From Aricia agestis (Eukaryota > Arthropoda > Insecta > Lepidoptera > Lycaenidae): a stretch of 64,000 nt of DNA. Each line of letters starts with the position of its first letter. Within the stretch, counting starts at the first letter, position 1. The notes beneath the pieces are model-generated. The model saw only the letters and a list, made by a program, of their open reading frames with translations. It had not been told where the DNA came from and did no database searches. Location: positions 7,636,001 through 7,700,000 of the forward strand of contig NC_056420.1 of NCBI RefSeq assembly GCF_905147365.1, in the 5' to 3' direction. Made by a program: the position numbers and the translations under genes. Below, piece by piece: positions 31,566 through 41,699 of the stretch.

Positions 31566-33053
31566 ATGCCATTGACTCCGAGAGAGGACTTCAAGGGGAG
31601 TGTCAGGACAAGGGCGCAGCGAGCTGCTGCCATTGACTCCGAGAGAGGGGTTGCGGAGGCCACACCCACTGGGGACCAAGCTCCGCCCACTGAGGGACAG
31701 GCCCCACCCACTGGCCAGGCCCACATGGCTCCGCCCACTGGCCACGCCCACCAGGCTCCGCCCACTTTGGCTGAAGACACGCCCACTGGCTCCGCCCACC
31801 GGAACACGCCCACTGGCCACGCCCCTCAGGCTCCGCCCACTTTGGACATGGCCACGCCCACTAGCTCCGCCCACCGAGCTCCGTCTGCTCAACCCCTGCC
31901 TACTGGCTCCAGCCACCATGCATCGCCCGTAGCTTCTGCGGCCCCTCAAGTGGCTCCCCAATTACAAAGCCTAATTGAGTTAATTCAGGCTTTACAAGAG
32001 TCACAAGACCGCAAGCTCGGCGCTTTACAAGAGTCACAAGACAGCAAGCTCGGCGCTTTGCAAGAATTTCAAAAGGCTGAAATCAGAGCGATTCGAGAAT
32101 CACAAGAGCAGCAAAAAGACCTCCAAGAAAAAGCGCTTGGAGCTATAAAGGATGTTAGTGACACGGTGACTAAGCTTCGTAAAGATGTCGACGTAATGGA
32201 CGAACGCGTTACCGGGCTAGGAGTGGATGTGGAAAATGTGAAAACCGGCCTCACTGAACTACAGAAGAAAGTAGTTCGCCTGGAAACCACAGGAGTCGCG
32301 ACGTGTAGTGGAACTTCCGGAGTGGCACACGGGCCAAGAGTAAAAGTACCACCATACGACGGCACTACTTCTTGGAACGCTTACCGGCAGCAATTCCAGA
32401 CGGTTGCTTCTGCCAACGGATGGAATGATGAACAATGCCTGACCGCTCTCACAGTTGCGCTCAGAGGGCAAGCTTTGTCAGTCCTAGAAGCGCATACAGG
32501 AAATGGGTTTAAAGACCTGATGGAGGCACTTGAATCCAGATACGGGGAGCGACACCTGGAGCACGTGTTCCGTGCCCAACTGCGTGACAGAGTCCAACGC
32601 CCAGGAGAAGGACTACAACAATGGGCGTTGGAAATAGAAAATCTGGTCAAGAAGGCACACCCAGGAGCCGATTCCAAGATGATCGACACGAACATTGTGC
32701 AAGCATTTGTCGACGGAATCAGGGACCTAGAGGTCAGAGCTGCAGTGAGGCTACGTCACCACACCTCGCTAAAAGAAGCATTGGCGCATGCTTTGGAGGT
32801 CGAGGCTGTTCGCCGTGACATACGACAGACCCATAAGGTCCACGAGGTCTCTGAGGAAGTTAAGGAGGTCAAGGCTCCCGCGAAGAGAAGTTTTGGAGCC
32901 ATGTGCTACAAGTGCGGTGAGAGGGGCCATCTTCAGCTCAACTGCCCGCAGAAGGAGACCCAGATGGCAAGGATGAAAAGGCTCGAGGAACAAGTAGAGG
33001 AGCTGAAGAAGCAAGGAGCTTCATCCCCTGTCCGGGATCAGGGAAACGAATAA
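31566..33053 (+). CDS. gag: Gag polyprotein of the Gypsy element
   Basis: 495 residues from the first ATG after the primer binding site (MPLTPREDFKGS). It forms the particle and packages RNA. Residues ~25-125 are a Pro/Thr/Ala/His-rich repeat built on APPTGHAHQ-like units. Then comes a long heptad region (~135-240; repeated LQESQD.KLGA) likely to be coiled coil; then a capsid-like region (WNAYRQQFQTVASANGW, GLQQWALEIENLV, about 265-400); then one zinc knuckle CYKCGERGHLQLNC (447-460, CX2CX4HX4C) that binds RNA. A slippery site in its last codons links it to pol. The 31560 in-frame TTG upstream is an unlikely start. Intact. Confidence 0.93.
   Translation: MPLTPREDFKGSVRTRAQRAAAIDSERGVAEATPTGDQAPPTEGQAPPTGQAHMAPPTGHAHQAPPTLAEDTPTGSAHRNTPTGHAPQAPPTLDMATPTSSAHRAPSAQPLPTGSSHHASPVASAAPQVAPQLQSLIELIQALQESQDRKLGALQESQDSKLGALQEFQKAEIRAIRESQEQQKDLQEKALGAIKDVSDTVTKLRKDVDVMDERVTGLGVDVENVKTGLTELQKKVVRLETTGVATCSGTSGVAHGPRVKVPPYDGTTSWNAYRQQFQTVASANGWNDEQCLTALTVALRGQALSVLEAHTGNGFKDLMEALESRYGERHLEHVFRAQLRDRVQRPGEGLQQWALEIENLVKKAHPGADSKMIDTNIVQAFVDGIRDLEVRAAVRLRHHTSLKEALAHALEVEAVRRDIRQTHKVHEVSEEVKEVKAPAKRSFGAMCYKCGERGHLQLNCPQKETQMARMKRLEEQVEELKKQGASSPVRDQGNE
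33041..33047 (+). promoter_or_regulatory. -1 ribosomal frameshift slippery site GGGAAAC
   Basis: In the gag frame the bases read G GGA AAC, a canonical X XXY YYZ heptamer, one codon (gaa) before the gag TAA. After a -1 slip the frame reads straight into pol without a stop; the pol frame is open well upstream of here. This explains why pol has no ATG near its start. I did not model the downstream RNA structure. Confidence 0.8.
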
Positions 33054-36000
33054 AAGCCAGGACTAAGGGGCGAGTACTGGCTGACGTGGAGGAAGCCCCG
33101 ATAACTGTTATCTCCCAAGCATGCAGCGGGAACAGTCTTGTGATTCAGGGGACTATTAACAGGACGGATTGCAAAATGACTCTAGACACAGGAGCCTCTA
33201 GAACGATAGTGAACCCAAATCTGGTAAAAGCCGCAAGAAGACACGAGAGGAGAATTAACTGTCGGCTCCTTACTGCCTCCGGTCAGCCAATACCCGTCCT
33301 GGGAGAAATGTCAGTTACGATTAATGTAGGGGGATCCTCATACCCTCATGACGTTATCGTGGCTGAGATTATGGATGATTGCATCTTGGGTTTGGATTTC
33401 ATGAAGAAGCACAACTGCAGAATTAATGTCGCCGACGGAGTATTCAAGTGTGGCGAAGAAGAAATTTTCATCCTTGGAGGCGCTTGCGGGAAAGTTGAAT
33501 GTGTAAAGAAAGTCATAATACCTGGACGTGCGGAAGCTCGGGTGCTGGTGAAACTACCGCCAGCTGGAAAGAAGAAGTCAAACAGATGCGTGTTAATCGA
33601 AGACACACCTACCAAGACATCAGCGCATAAATTGATGACGGCAAGAACCCTTGTTAGTGGAAGCAGTAACGCTGTGGTCAGAGTTTTGAATCTTGGTGAT
33701 CGCGAGTTCTGCTTGAACAAAGGTGATGTCATTGGAAAGTGCGAGGAAGTTGTCTGGATGAGAAAGTGTAATTCGATCACAGGCTCAGACTCAGCAAACA
33801 CCAGCAACTATGGAATAGTGACTGAGCTACTCGATGACTGCAAGAGTAATCTGACTTATTCGCAGAGCATGAAAGCTAAGAAGTTTTTACAACGCCACGC
33901 GAATATCTTCTCCAGTCAGGAAGGCGACCTTGGAAGAACGTCGATGGTTCAGCACAGGATAGATACCGGAAGCGAGAACCCAATTCGTCAACGAGCAAGA
34001 CGGATACCCATTGCAAAGGAAAAAGAAGTTGAAGGCCTTTTGGAGGACATGAGAAGGCATAAGATCATTGAACCGTCTGCAAGTCCGTGGTGCTCACCAG
34101 TTGTATTAGTGAAGAAGAAAGATGGCAGCACAAGATTTTGTGTGGACTACAGACGTCTCAATGATGTCACTAAGAAGGACAGCTATCCATTACCTCGAAT
34201 CGACGACACTCTGGATACCTTGAGTGGCATGAAATGGTTCTCGACCCTAGACCTGAAATCTGGATACTGGCAGGTGGAAATTCATCCAAAAGACAAGGAG
34301 AAGACAGCGTTCTCCACCGGTAAAGGTCTATGGCAGTTTAACGTCATGCCCTTTGGATTGTGCAACGCACCTGCCACATTTGAGCGACTCATGGAGTGTG
34401 TACTGGCAGGCTTAGTTGGAGAGGCTTGCTTAGTCTACTTGGATGACGTCATCATTGTTGGCCGCGACTTCGAGGACCATTTGCGAAACTTAGAACGAGT
34501 TTTCGCCAAAATAGAGGGGGCCAAGTTAAAGTTGAATCCGAAAAAGTGTCGTTTATTCAGGAGTAAGGTGAACTATCTCGGCCATGTTATCTCCAGTGAT
34601 GGAATTCAGACGGACCCGGAGAAACTAGAAGCAGTCCAAAATTGGCCAACCCCTAAGAACAAAACCGAAGTGCGGGCATTTCTTGGCCTATGCTCCTACT
34701 ACAGGCGTTTTGTTAAGGGATTCTCAGAGATAGCCAAGCCATTACATCGGCTGACAGAAGATAAACGACAGTTTATTTGGGACGAGACTTCCGAAGATTC
34801 TTTTCAGAAACTAAAGAAACATCTGTGTGAAACACCAATCCTGGGGTATCCACAACCTGAAGGTCAGTTTATAGTCGACACGGACGCAAGCAACACGGCC
34901 ATTGGAGGGGTGTTATCTCAAAAACAGGGTGAAAGAGAAGTTGTAATTGCATATTTCAGCAAATCTTTATCTAAGCCAGAGAGAAACTACTGTGTGACAA
35001 GAAGAGAACTCTTGGCTGTCGTAAAGACGCTACAACATTTCAGCAAGTATCTCATCGGCAGACAGTTTTTACTGCGAACTGATCACGCAGCCTTGAAGTG
35101 GCTACTACAATTCAAGAACCCAGAAGGCCAAGTAGCTCGATGGATTGAACAACTCCAGGAGTATGACTTCAAGACGGAACACCGCAGCGGAAAGGCACAT
35201 GGGAATGCCGACGCACTTTCGCGAAGGCCGTGTCCGGAAGACTGCAAACATTGTGTTAAGCAGGAATCTAATGAAGTAACATTAAAGTTAACGAAAACAA
35301 GTCCTTTGGGCCTATGGGAGAATGATGCTATGAGGGAGGCTCAAGAAACAGATGACGACCTTCGGCACATCATCACATGGAAGAAACGGGGTGATGAAAA
35401 ACCAATCTGGAGTGAGGTTGCACCCACTGGCGCTGTCACTAAGGCGTACTGGGCGCAATGGGACAGCCTGATACTTCAAAACGGAATACTCTACCGGAAA
35501 TGGGAGAAGACCAACGGCAGAGAGTTCCATCTTCAGATAGTTGTCCCAAGAACGAGAGTACCGGATGTTCTCCGTGAAATGCATGATGGCGTATCAGGAG
35601 GTCATCTAGGAGTAAAGAGGACGTTAACAAAAGTGCGAGAACGATTCTACTGGTTACATTGTCGAGACGATGTACAGGATTGGTGCCGCAAATGCACTAC
35701 TTGCGCTGCAGTGAAGGGACCACAGACAAGGAGCCGTGGGAGCCTGCGCTTGTATAACGTTGGCGCACCGTGGGAACGAATCGCAGTTGACGTAGCTGGG
35801 CCATTTCCCGTGACGGAATCGGGAAACAAGTATTTTATGGTCGTCATGGATTACTTCACCAAATGGCCCGAAGTGTTCGCCATACCAAACCAAGAAGCTA
35901 CAACAGTCGCTTCTAAATTAGTCGAAGAAGTGATATCTCGGTTTGGTGTGCCTCTGGAAATCCATTCTGATCAGGGCAGGAATTTCGAATCGCAGGTCTT

Positions 36001-36640
36001 CCAGGAAGTGTGCAGAATTTTGGGAATGCATAAAACGAGGACCACCGCGTACCATCCACAGTCTGATGGAATGGTTGAGAGATTTAACCAGACCCTTGAG
36101 AGGCATTTGGCGAAATTGGTAGATGACAAACAAAAGGACTGGGACAAGTATATACCGCTCTTCCTTCTGTCGTACCGTACCGCCGAGCATGAGAGCATAA
36201 AAGCTACCCCGGCGTATGTCAATTACGGTAGAGAACTGCGAGTACCAGTAGACCTCTTGACAGGAGGGTCACCGGAGGAACCGAAGACCGTACCAGATTA
36301 TGTCTGCGATTTAAGGGAAAAGATGCGCTATATACACGCCATGGTTCGGGAAAATGGGTTACAGTCAAGTGAGAACATGAAGACCAGATACGACCGGAAA
36401 TCGAATACAAGCGGCTTCGAAGAAGGGTCACTGGTGTGGCTGCATAACCCAACTCGCCGAAAAGGCAAATCTCCAAAGTTGCAGACCAAGTGGGACGGCC
36501 CATACAAAGTGGTTACCCGATTGAATGACGTGACTTACAGGATTCAAAAGCAACCAAGAGGGACATTCAAAGTGGTACACATAGACCGTCTGGCGCGTTA
36601 CCATGGCAGTAACAATCATGCTCGGGACGAGCATCTCTAA
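33043..36640 (+). CDS. pol: Pol polyprotein (PR-RT-RH-IN) of the Gypsy element
   Basis: Expressed by -1 frameshift from gag; the figures here number from the GTG at 33086 (1184 codons). Aspartic protease DTGA at 34-37. RT: FCVDYRRLN, MPFGLCNAPATF and YLDD (451-454) with the catalytic aspartates. RNase H DTDAS (598-602). Integrase zinc-binding H833, H840, C870, C873, and catalytic D902, D962, E998, i.e. the DD35E spacing. C-terminal chromatin/DNA-binding GPY/F-type module (KWDGPYKVV). No stops. The protein makes the cDNA, processes Gag and inserts the DNA. The length suits a full Gypsy pol. I cannot assign the clade with confidence. Confidence 0.95.
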
Positions 36641-36651
36641 GAGAGGAGTAG
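36640..36651 (+). other. Polypurine tract
   Basis: aagagaggagtag directly precedes the 3' LTR. It is the expected RNase H-resistant primer for plus-strand synthesis. It overlaps the end of pol by a base or so. Confidence 0.75.
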
Positions 36652-37188
36652 TGTTACGGTACATGGTATACGGACACGTGGTGCGCAAGTACATACTCGA
36701 ACCTTCTAAAAAGGTCCAATGTTTGTTTACGTGCTTACCCTTTATTTGTTAGCGTATTTGAATTTAGACCTTATGACTGAGTCCATAAGGTCTAAATTAA
36801 ATTCAACTTACTGCACTTATCGCAAGGACGGCAGTTTTATTGTGGTACATGCCCGAGCTTCCTAGAAATTTCCCACGGTTGTTTACTTGTTTACGTGAAT
36901 CGGGAAATTTCTGGAATTCGTCTCGCCATATAAAAAGAGCCGCAGGCAGGTCCGGCAAGTCAGTTCAATCAGAGCGATCTTCAAGGCGACATCAAGTGAT
37001 CAATAGTGAGTGAACCAGTGACTTGGCTACGACCTAGGACAGTGATAGTGCTTAGTGATTGGACCTAGTGATTAGTGTTTGGACTTAGTGCTAAGTGTTG
37101 TGACCTAGTGTTTAGTGCAGTGTTAATAAAGTCTTCAAGAGAGTCACCAGGTCTTTCTCTCCAAATCCTTGAACCCTAGCACGTAACA
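36652..37188 (+). repeat. 3' LTR
   Basis: 537 bp, same length as the 5' LTR, with no difference found by eye. It ends with CGTAACA followed by the ATAT target duplication. Confidence 0.97.
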
Positions 37189-37204
37189 ATATGATTCCCA
37201 ATTG

Positions 37205-37425
37205 TATTTATTAGTATTGTAAATGATACCCGCAACTCCGTTGCGCCAAAACTAGTTTATCGCGCGGGAACAGTACATTTTTCCGGGATAAAAAGTAGCC
37301 TATGTTATTTCCCGGGACTCAAAGTATCCCCATACCAAGTTTCAGCAAAATCGGTTCAGCGGTTTGGGCGTGAAGAGTTAACAGACAGACAGACAGACAC
37401 ACTTCCACATTTATGTATTACTAGA
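37205..37425 (-). mobile_element. Helitron-like repeat D, copy 5
   Basis: cgcaactccgttgcgccaaa, cgcgcgggaacagtacattt, ccgggataaaaagtagccta, aaatcggttcagcggtttgg, then gacagacagacagacacact. Followed directly by copy 6. Confidence 0.8.
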
Positions 37426-37431
37426 CTAGAA

Positions 37432-37632
37432 TATGATGCCCGCAACTCCGTTGCGCCAATATTCGTTTATCGCGCGGAAACCATACATTTTGCCGGGATA
37501 AAAAGTATTCTTTGTCCTTTCCCGGGACTCAAAGTATCTCCATGTCCAATTTCAGCAAAATTGGTTCAGCGGTTTGAGCGTGAAGAGGTAAAACAGACAG
37601 ACAGACAGACACATTTATAATATTAGTATGGA
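37432..37632 (-). mobile_element. Helitron-like repeat D, copy 6 (tandem with copy 5)
   Basis: Same unit in the same orientation beginning atgcccgcaactccgttgcg and ending cacatttataatattagtat. Head-to-tail copies are common for Helitron-like elements. Confidence 0.8.
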
Positions 37633-37739
37633 TATATTATGAAAGTATGGATGCTGGATTCGTGGTGTCGAATAACTAATGGAGCGTCTCAAAAGTCAAA
37701 ACAAAATTTTATTCGGGCTGTAACACATTAGACGGAAGT

Positions 37740-37800
37740 GGCGGTGACAGGCTGCGCGAGCGCGTGGGCGGCGCCGCTGCCTTTTCGGAGTGTTCCATGT
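37740..37800. other. CpG-rich patch
   Basis: gcggtgacaggctgcgcgag and gcgtgggcggcgccgctgcc stand out in AT-rich surroundings. No frame or splice site supports an exon. It could be part of an unrecognised repeat. Confidence 0.35.
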
Positions 37801-37877
37801 CCGAATCCATCACTGTCCGTGCGCTGACTGACGCGTGATTGACGAAATGCCATTAAACGTTCACTCAAAAGTCATGA

Positions 37878-38290
37878 TTGATGTTGAAATTTTATGACTC
37901 TTCGTTCACAGCTCGTGCTGTCAGTCTGTGGAACAAATTACCCACATCTTTGAGACGTGCTCAGTCCTCGTACGTTTTTGAAAATGGGGTTAAGGAACAT
38001 TTTTTGTCACAATTAATCCATAATAACTCATAAATAACGATATATTATATTATTTACATTTATTATTTATGTTTGTATGTATTTATAATGATATTTTGTA
38101 TAATTTATTCTTTGGTTTGTATGTATATATGTATGTATGTATTTGTAATATTAAAAAATTGCTCTTAGCTGTCTATGTAGTCACCTACCATCTATTACTA
38201 CGAGTACAGTTATTATACTATAGTTCTATAAGGTTGTGTGGAAGAAATCGCTTGTAGCGATAACACCGCCTTTTGTACTTTTTAACCGAC
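37878..38290 (+). pseudogene. 3' end of a Jockey/CR1-like LINE
   Basis: The last ~50 codons of a LINE ORF2 are in frame up to TAA at 38031-38033: FTARAVSLWNKLPTSLRRAQ followed by SYVFENGVKEHF. The 'RAVSLWNKLP..LRRA' signature is the C-terminus of many insect Jockey/CR1-type LINEs (from memory). The 3' UTR follows, ending gcttgtagcgataacaccgc and cttttgtacttttt, also typical. All upstream parts (RT, endonuclease) are missing, so this is a 5'-truncated dead copy. Confidence 0.75.
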
Positions 38291-38690
38291 TTCCAAAAAG
38301 GAGGAGGTTATATGTTCGGCTGTGGATATTTTTTTTTATTTTTTTATTTGTGTATGTTCAACGATTACTCCGCCGTTTGTGAACCGATTTTCGAAATTTT
38401 TGTTTTGTTGTATTAGGTTTCTCTTCAATTTGGTACCATGTTCACAAAAGTTGTGACCTGAGGATGGGATCCATGAGTAATCGAGAGAACTCCTCGAAAT
38501 TTATATGGAAACATATGGTGATTTTGGTTTTATAAGAAGAATCCTAAGCATATGCTATCAAAACGCAAGATTTTGCACCGAGGTATACTATGGTTCCGAA
38601 GATACTAAGAGAACTCCGGATTCCTTATAAATACAAGTTCGCGGGTTTAGGCGCTGTTTTAAGAACTGAAAGCATATGCTACTATGCAAA
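38283..38690 (+). repeat. Dispersed repeat family K, copy 1
   Basis: Starts aaccgacttccaaaaaggag and gaggttatatgttcggctgt, and continues with gttcaacgattactccgccg and ttcacaaaagttgtgacctg. The initial motif recurs at 46099 and within the long inverted repeat at 41.3-41.7 kb. It directly follows the LINE 3' end and may be a separate insertion. No protein recognised. Confidence 0.55.
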
Positions 38691-38865
38691 TTACATTCAC
38701 CTTCATCATCATCATTACCACGTCAGGGTCACCAATGTCACCAAAATTAAACATAACAAATTCAGCCTTAACTCCAGAGCGTAAGGCACACATTTGACAT
38801 TACTTTGAGAAGTAAGCTGCTTCGATAATACAAGTAAGTACATGCATGTCTCCGAGGGATATACG

Positions 38866-39200
38866 CGGGAGAGCCATGCTTCGGCACAAATGGGCCGGCT
38901 CGACCGGAGAAATACCACGTTCTCACAGAAAGCCGGCGTGAAACAGCGCTTGCGCTGTGTTTCGCCGAGTGAGTGAGTTTACCGGAGGCCCAATCCCCTA
39001 CCCTATTCCCTTCCCTACCCCCCCCCCCCCCCCCTATTCCCTTCCCTTCCCATCCTTACCCTCCCCTATTACCCTGTTCCCTCTTAAAAGGCCGGCAACG
39101 CACTTGCAGCTCTTCTGATGCTGCGAGTGTCCATGGGCGACGGAAGTTGCTTTCCATCAGGTGACCCGTTTGCTCGTTTGCCCCCTTATTTCATTAAAAA
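38866..39200 (+). mobile_element. SINE-like repeat family A, copy 4
   Basis: A full-length copy: gggagagccatgcttcggca to ccttatttcattaaaaaaaa. Its pyrimidine region contains an expanded run of about 18 C at 39016-39034, unlike the other copies. Confidence 0.85.
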
Positions 39201-39344
39201 AAATGTCTCACTTCCATACAAAGTAATACAAACGGCGCGAAATCGCCGAGATATTATTTACCTACTATTCTGGAAAACAACCTAATTTCAACCTTATGCA
39301 TTGCGTTTAGCGTTCATTATTACAATAACTGTCTGCCGTCTCGC

Positions 39345-39425
39345 CTGTGGTCTCGCTTCTGTCTGTCAAGCGATCGGCGCGGCGGCGTGGGGCCGGGCGG
39401 CGGGCGCGCACTAGCGGCCGGCCAT
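39345..39425. other. CpG-rich patch
   Basis: cggcgcggcggcgtggggcc and gggcggcgggcgcgcactag form the most GC- and CpG-rich stretch of the window. No TATA/initiator pair or exon was identified. Possible promoter-proximal or repeat sequence. Confidence 0.35.
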
Positions 39426-39572
39426 CGAGATAGTCATAGACTGTGGACATAGATACCTTAGTATGCAACCGCCCGCGCCATAGACCACGCACACCTGGGG
39501 CACAATTCTCAGGATGTGAGAAAAGTCCATCTTCGAATAAAATACCGAATTATGAGATTTTTACGAGCGTAA

Positions 39573-39845
39573 CACAGTTTGTGTATTCTCAAAACTTCAC
39601 ATTCAAAATATTTCGTGCAAAGATCGCTCGAGTCGAACGAGTGGGACCGGTTATAGATGTCCGAATTCGTACACCACATGTGGCCGCTTGGAAGTTGAAG
39701 CGTTCGAGACCGGTTTCCTGCACAATATAATTTGTTGCTAATAGTTTGTGTATACTCAAAACACTCGAAATATTTCGTGTAAAGATATCTCGAGTCATAC
39801 AACTTACAAGTGCTAGGGACCGGTAGATGTCCGAATTCGTACACA
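39573..39845. repeat. Diverged tandem duplication (period about 170 bp)
   Basis: Unit 1 (39573-39672) contains gtttgtgtattctcaaaact, aaaatatttcgtgcaaagat and atgtccgaattcgtacacca. Unit 2 (39742-39845) has gtttgtgtatactcaaaaca, gaaatatttcgtgtaaagat and atgtccgaattcgtacacaa. Minus-strand frames echo the repeat (TKYFEC twice, TNSDIY twice), but have no known domain. Confidence 0.7.
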
Positions 39846-40339
39846 AATTCACCCTCCTATTGGTGGATATGTAGCAAAGTAGTTGTCAAATAAATAAATT
39901 ACGAACAAATATTCGTGCTTGTGTTTCTTTTACGATATAATTCCCTACTTATAAGTTAATGTATTTAGAAGAAACTATTTATAATTTCGTTAAGTTAGAG
40001 TAGCTTGTACAAATGTGTATTCTGTGGAGTTGCTGAATTAGACTATTAAAATTTTATCAGAACTTTTGATCTATTATGTAGTTTATATACGTTTTAGGAT
40101 AATGAGTAATGACGTTTATTATAATATGGGAACTAATTTTTTGAGCGGTTATTTAAATATTTGGGATGTTATTATGATCAGTTTAAAAAAAATATTGAGC
40201 AGTTATTTAATTTTATGGCGGTTGATTAATTATTGCGACTGTAAAAAAATAATAATTGAGCAGTCCAATAACTGAATGAGAGATAAAATGATGGAATGAG
40301 CGGTTCGATAACGACTTAACAGAAGGCCTACTTAACCAC

Positions 40340-40470
40340 GGATACCGTAGCGGGGGGAGGGGAGGAGGGGCGCAGCCCTCCCCTAAAGGGGGGGTTCGGG
40401 GGGTGCAGCCAAAACAAAAACAAACACAATCCAGAAAGTCCAAGAGTAGGTTAGGTTAGGTTAGAACTTA
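40340..40470. repeat. G/C-rich low-complexity patch with TTAGG units
   Basis: gcggggggaggggaggaggg and cctaaagggggggttcgggg are followed at 40448-40464 by just over three units of the insect telomere repeat (aggttaggttaggttag). Too short to call a telomeric insertion. Confidence 0.5.
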
Positions 40471-40538
40471 GACCACAACACAGAGGGAGCCGAGCGAGCG
40501 CAGCGAGCGTGCTGTGGCAGCAGCCGGCGACCGTCTTA

Positions 40539-40669
40539 GGGTTGATTCATTCTAAATTAGTATGGATTTGACAGATTCGCAATACGTCTGACGCAATTGA
40601 AATCTGTCAAATCCATACAAATTTAGAAATGCATCTACGCGTCGCGTTGCGGCGACGAAGAATCAGCCC
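40539..40669. mobile_element. PIF/Harbinger-like MITE, family H, copy 3
   Basis: Left end gggttgattc, right end gaatcagccc, with the inner atggatttgacagattcgca / gaaatctgtcaaatccat pairing and cgcgtcgcgttgcgg as in copy 1. Flanked by TTA at 40536-40538 and 40670-40672. 131 bp. Confidence 0.75.
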
Positions 40670-40679
40670 TTACTTGCGC

Positions 40680-41275
40680 TTTATAACGGTACGGAACCCT
40701 CCATGGGCGAGTTCGACTCGCACTTGGCCGATTTTATTATATTTTGCCACCTCATTGTTTAAAAAACTGCTTAGAATAAGATTTTTCACTGATAAATTCC
40801 GTAACCGCTCATTCATAAATTTTTACCGCTCATTTAATAATTTAACTGTTCAATAATGTTTTCAATGATCCATTTCATTATTTTTTACAACTCATTTTTG
40901 TTTACTTTACTGCTTAGTTTTGACTGCTAAACTACATAGTTATTACACGTGCCATTTATAATTTTTAACTTACCAAAACTGCAATTTACAACTGCCCCTT
41001 TAAATAAGTGCCTTATGATATTAATATTTAATACAATAAATAAGTACATCTTCTTATCTTCATAAATTATTTAAAATTCTCGTGTCATTACTCCTTACTC
41101 CTCCGAAACGGTTTTACTGATTATACTCCTATTAATCCTTCGACCGTGGATTCTTGGAAATCTATTGTTATTCTATTGTGTCTCGCTCACCAGTGAGCTT
41201 GTAATAAGATACGTAGAATAATATAGTGTATTAATTATTCTACGTATAGTACGCGATAGTTTACTAGGTAACTAA
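40680..41275. other. AT-rich DNA with a fragment of repeat E
   Basis: At about 41082-41130, attctcgtgtcattactcct and tccgaaacggttttactga match family E. Otherwise nothing was recognised. Confidence 0.4.
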
Positions 41276-41277
41276 AA

Positions 41278-41697
41278 AGAGTGAAATTATTATTTTTAAC
41301 AAAAAATTAAAACCGATTTCCAAGGTAAAAACAGTAATAACATCCTTATAATATGAACTAAAAAGTATTAAATAATTTTTCCTATCTAATAGTTCCTTTT
41401 TCCGAATTCGGCTAAAACTCTACTATTTCTGTACTCAATCTTCATAATTTTGAAGTCGGTGCCAGTTCCAAAAGTCTCAAATATTCTGGCAGACTGAAGA
41501 TTCAGCTATCTGGTACCGACTTCAAAATGATGAAGATTGAGTACAGAAATAGTAGAGTTTTAGCCGAATTCGGAAAAAGGCATTATTAGATAGGAAAAAT
41601 TATTTAATACTTTTTAGTTCATATTATAAGGATGTTATTATTGTTTTTACCTTGGAAGTCGGTTTTAATTTTTTTGTTAAAAATAATAATTACTCAA
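41278..41697. mobile_element. Long inverted repeat (~420 bp)
   Basis: The left arm (41278-41458) and right arm (41515-41697) pair almost throughout: tactatttctgtactcaatc / gattgagtacagaaatagta, ttagccgaattcgg with its complement, and aattattatttttaac at the outer ends. The spacer of about 55 bp contains ctggcagactgaagattcag. The arms include aaccga...c/gaagtcggtt, the end of family K, so this may be two K copies joined head to head. Confidence 0.85.
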
Positions 41698-41699
41698 TA

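Larger units (their letters stand above)
31003..37188 (+). mobile_element. Complete Ty3/Gypsy LTR retrotransposon
   Basis: A 6186-bp element with two 537-bp LTRs starting TGTTACGG and ending CGTAACA. A 4-bp target duplication ATAT lies at 30999-31002 and 37189-37192. In order: LTR, primer binding site, gag, pol (protease, RT, RNase H, integrase), purine tract, LTR. The RNase H before integrase order and the pol motifs place it in Ty3/Gypsy. No env-like third ORF follows pol. Both ORFs are open and the LTRs look identical by eye, so the insertion is young and may be competent. Confidence 0.97.

Noticed and set aside
31527..31961. 144-codon minus-strand frame rich in Gly/Ser/Arg
   Set aside because: Antisense of the repetitive gag N-terminus.
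40448..40464. Telomeric TTAGG repeats
   Set aside because: Only about three units; too short to claim an interstitial telomere.
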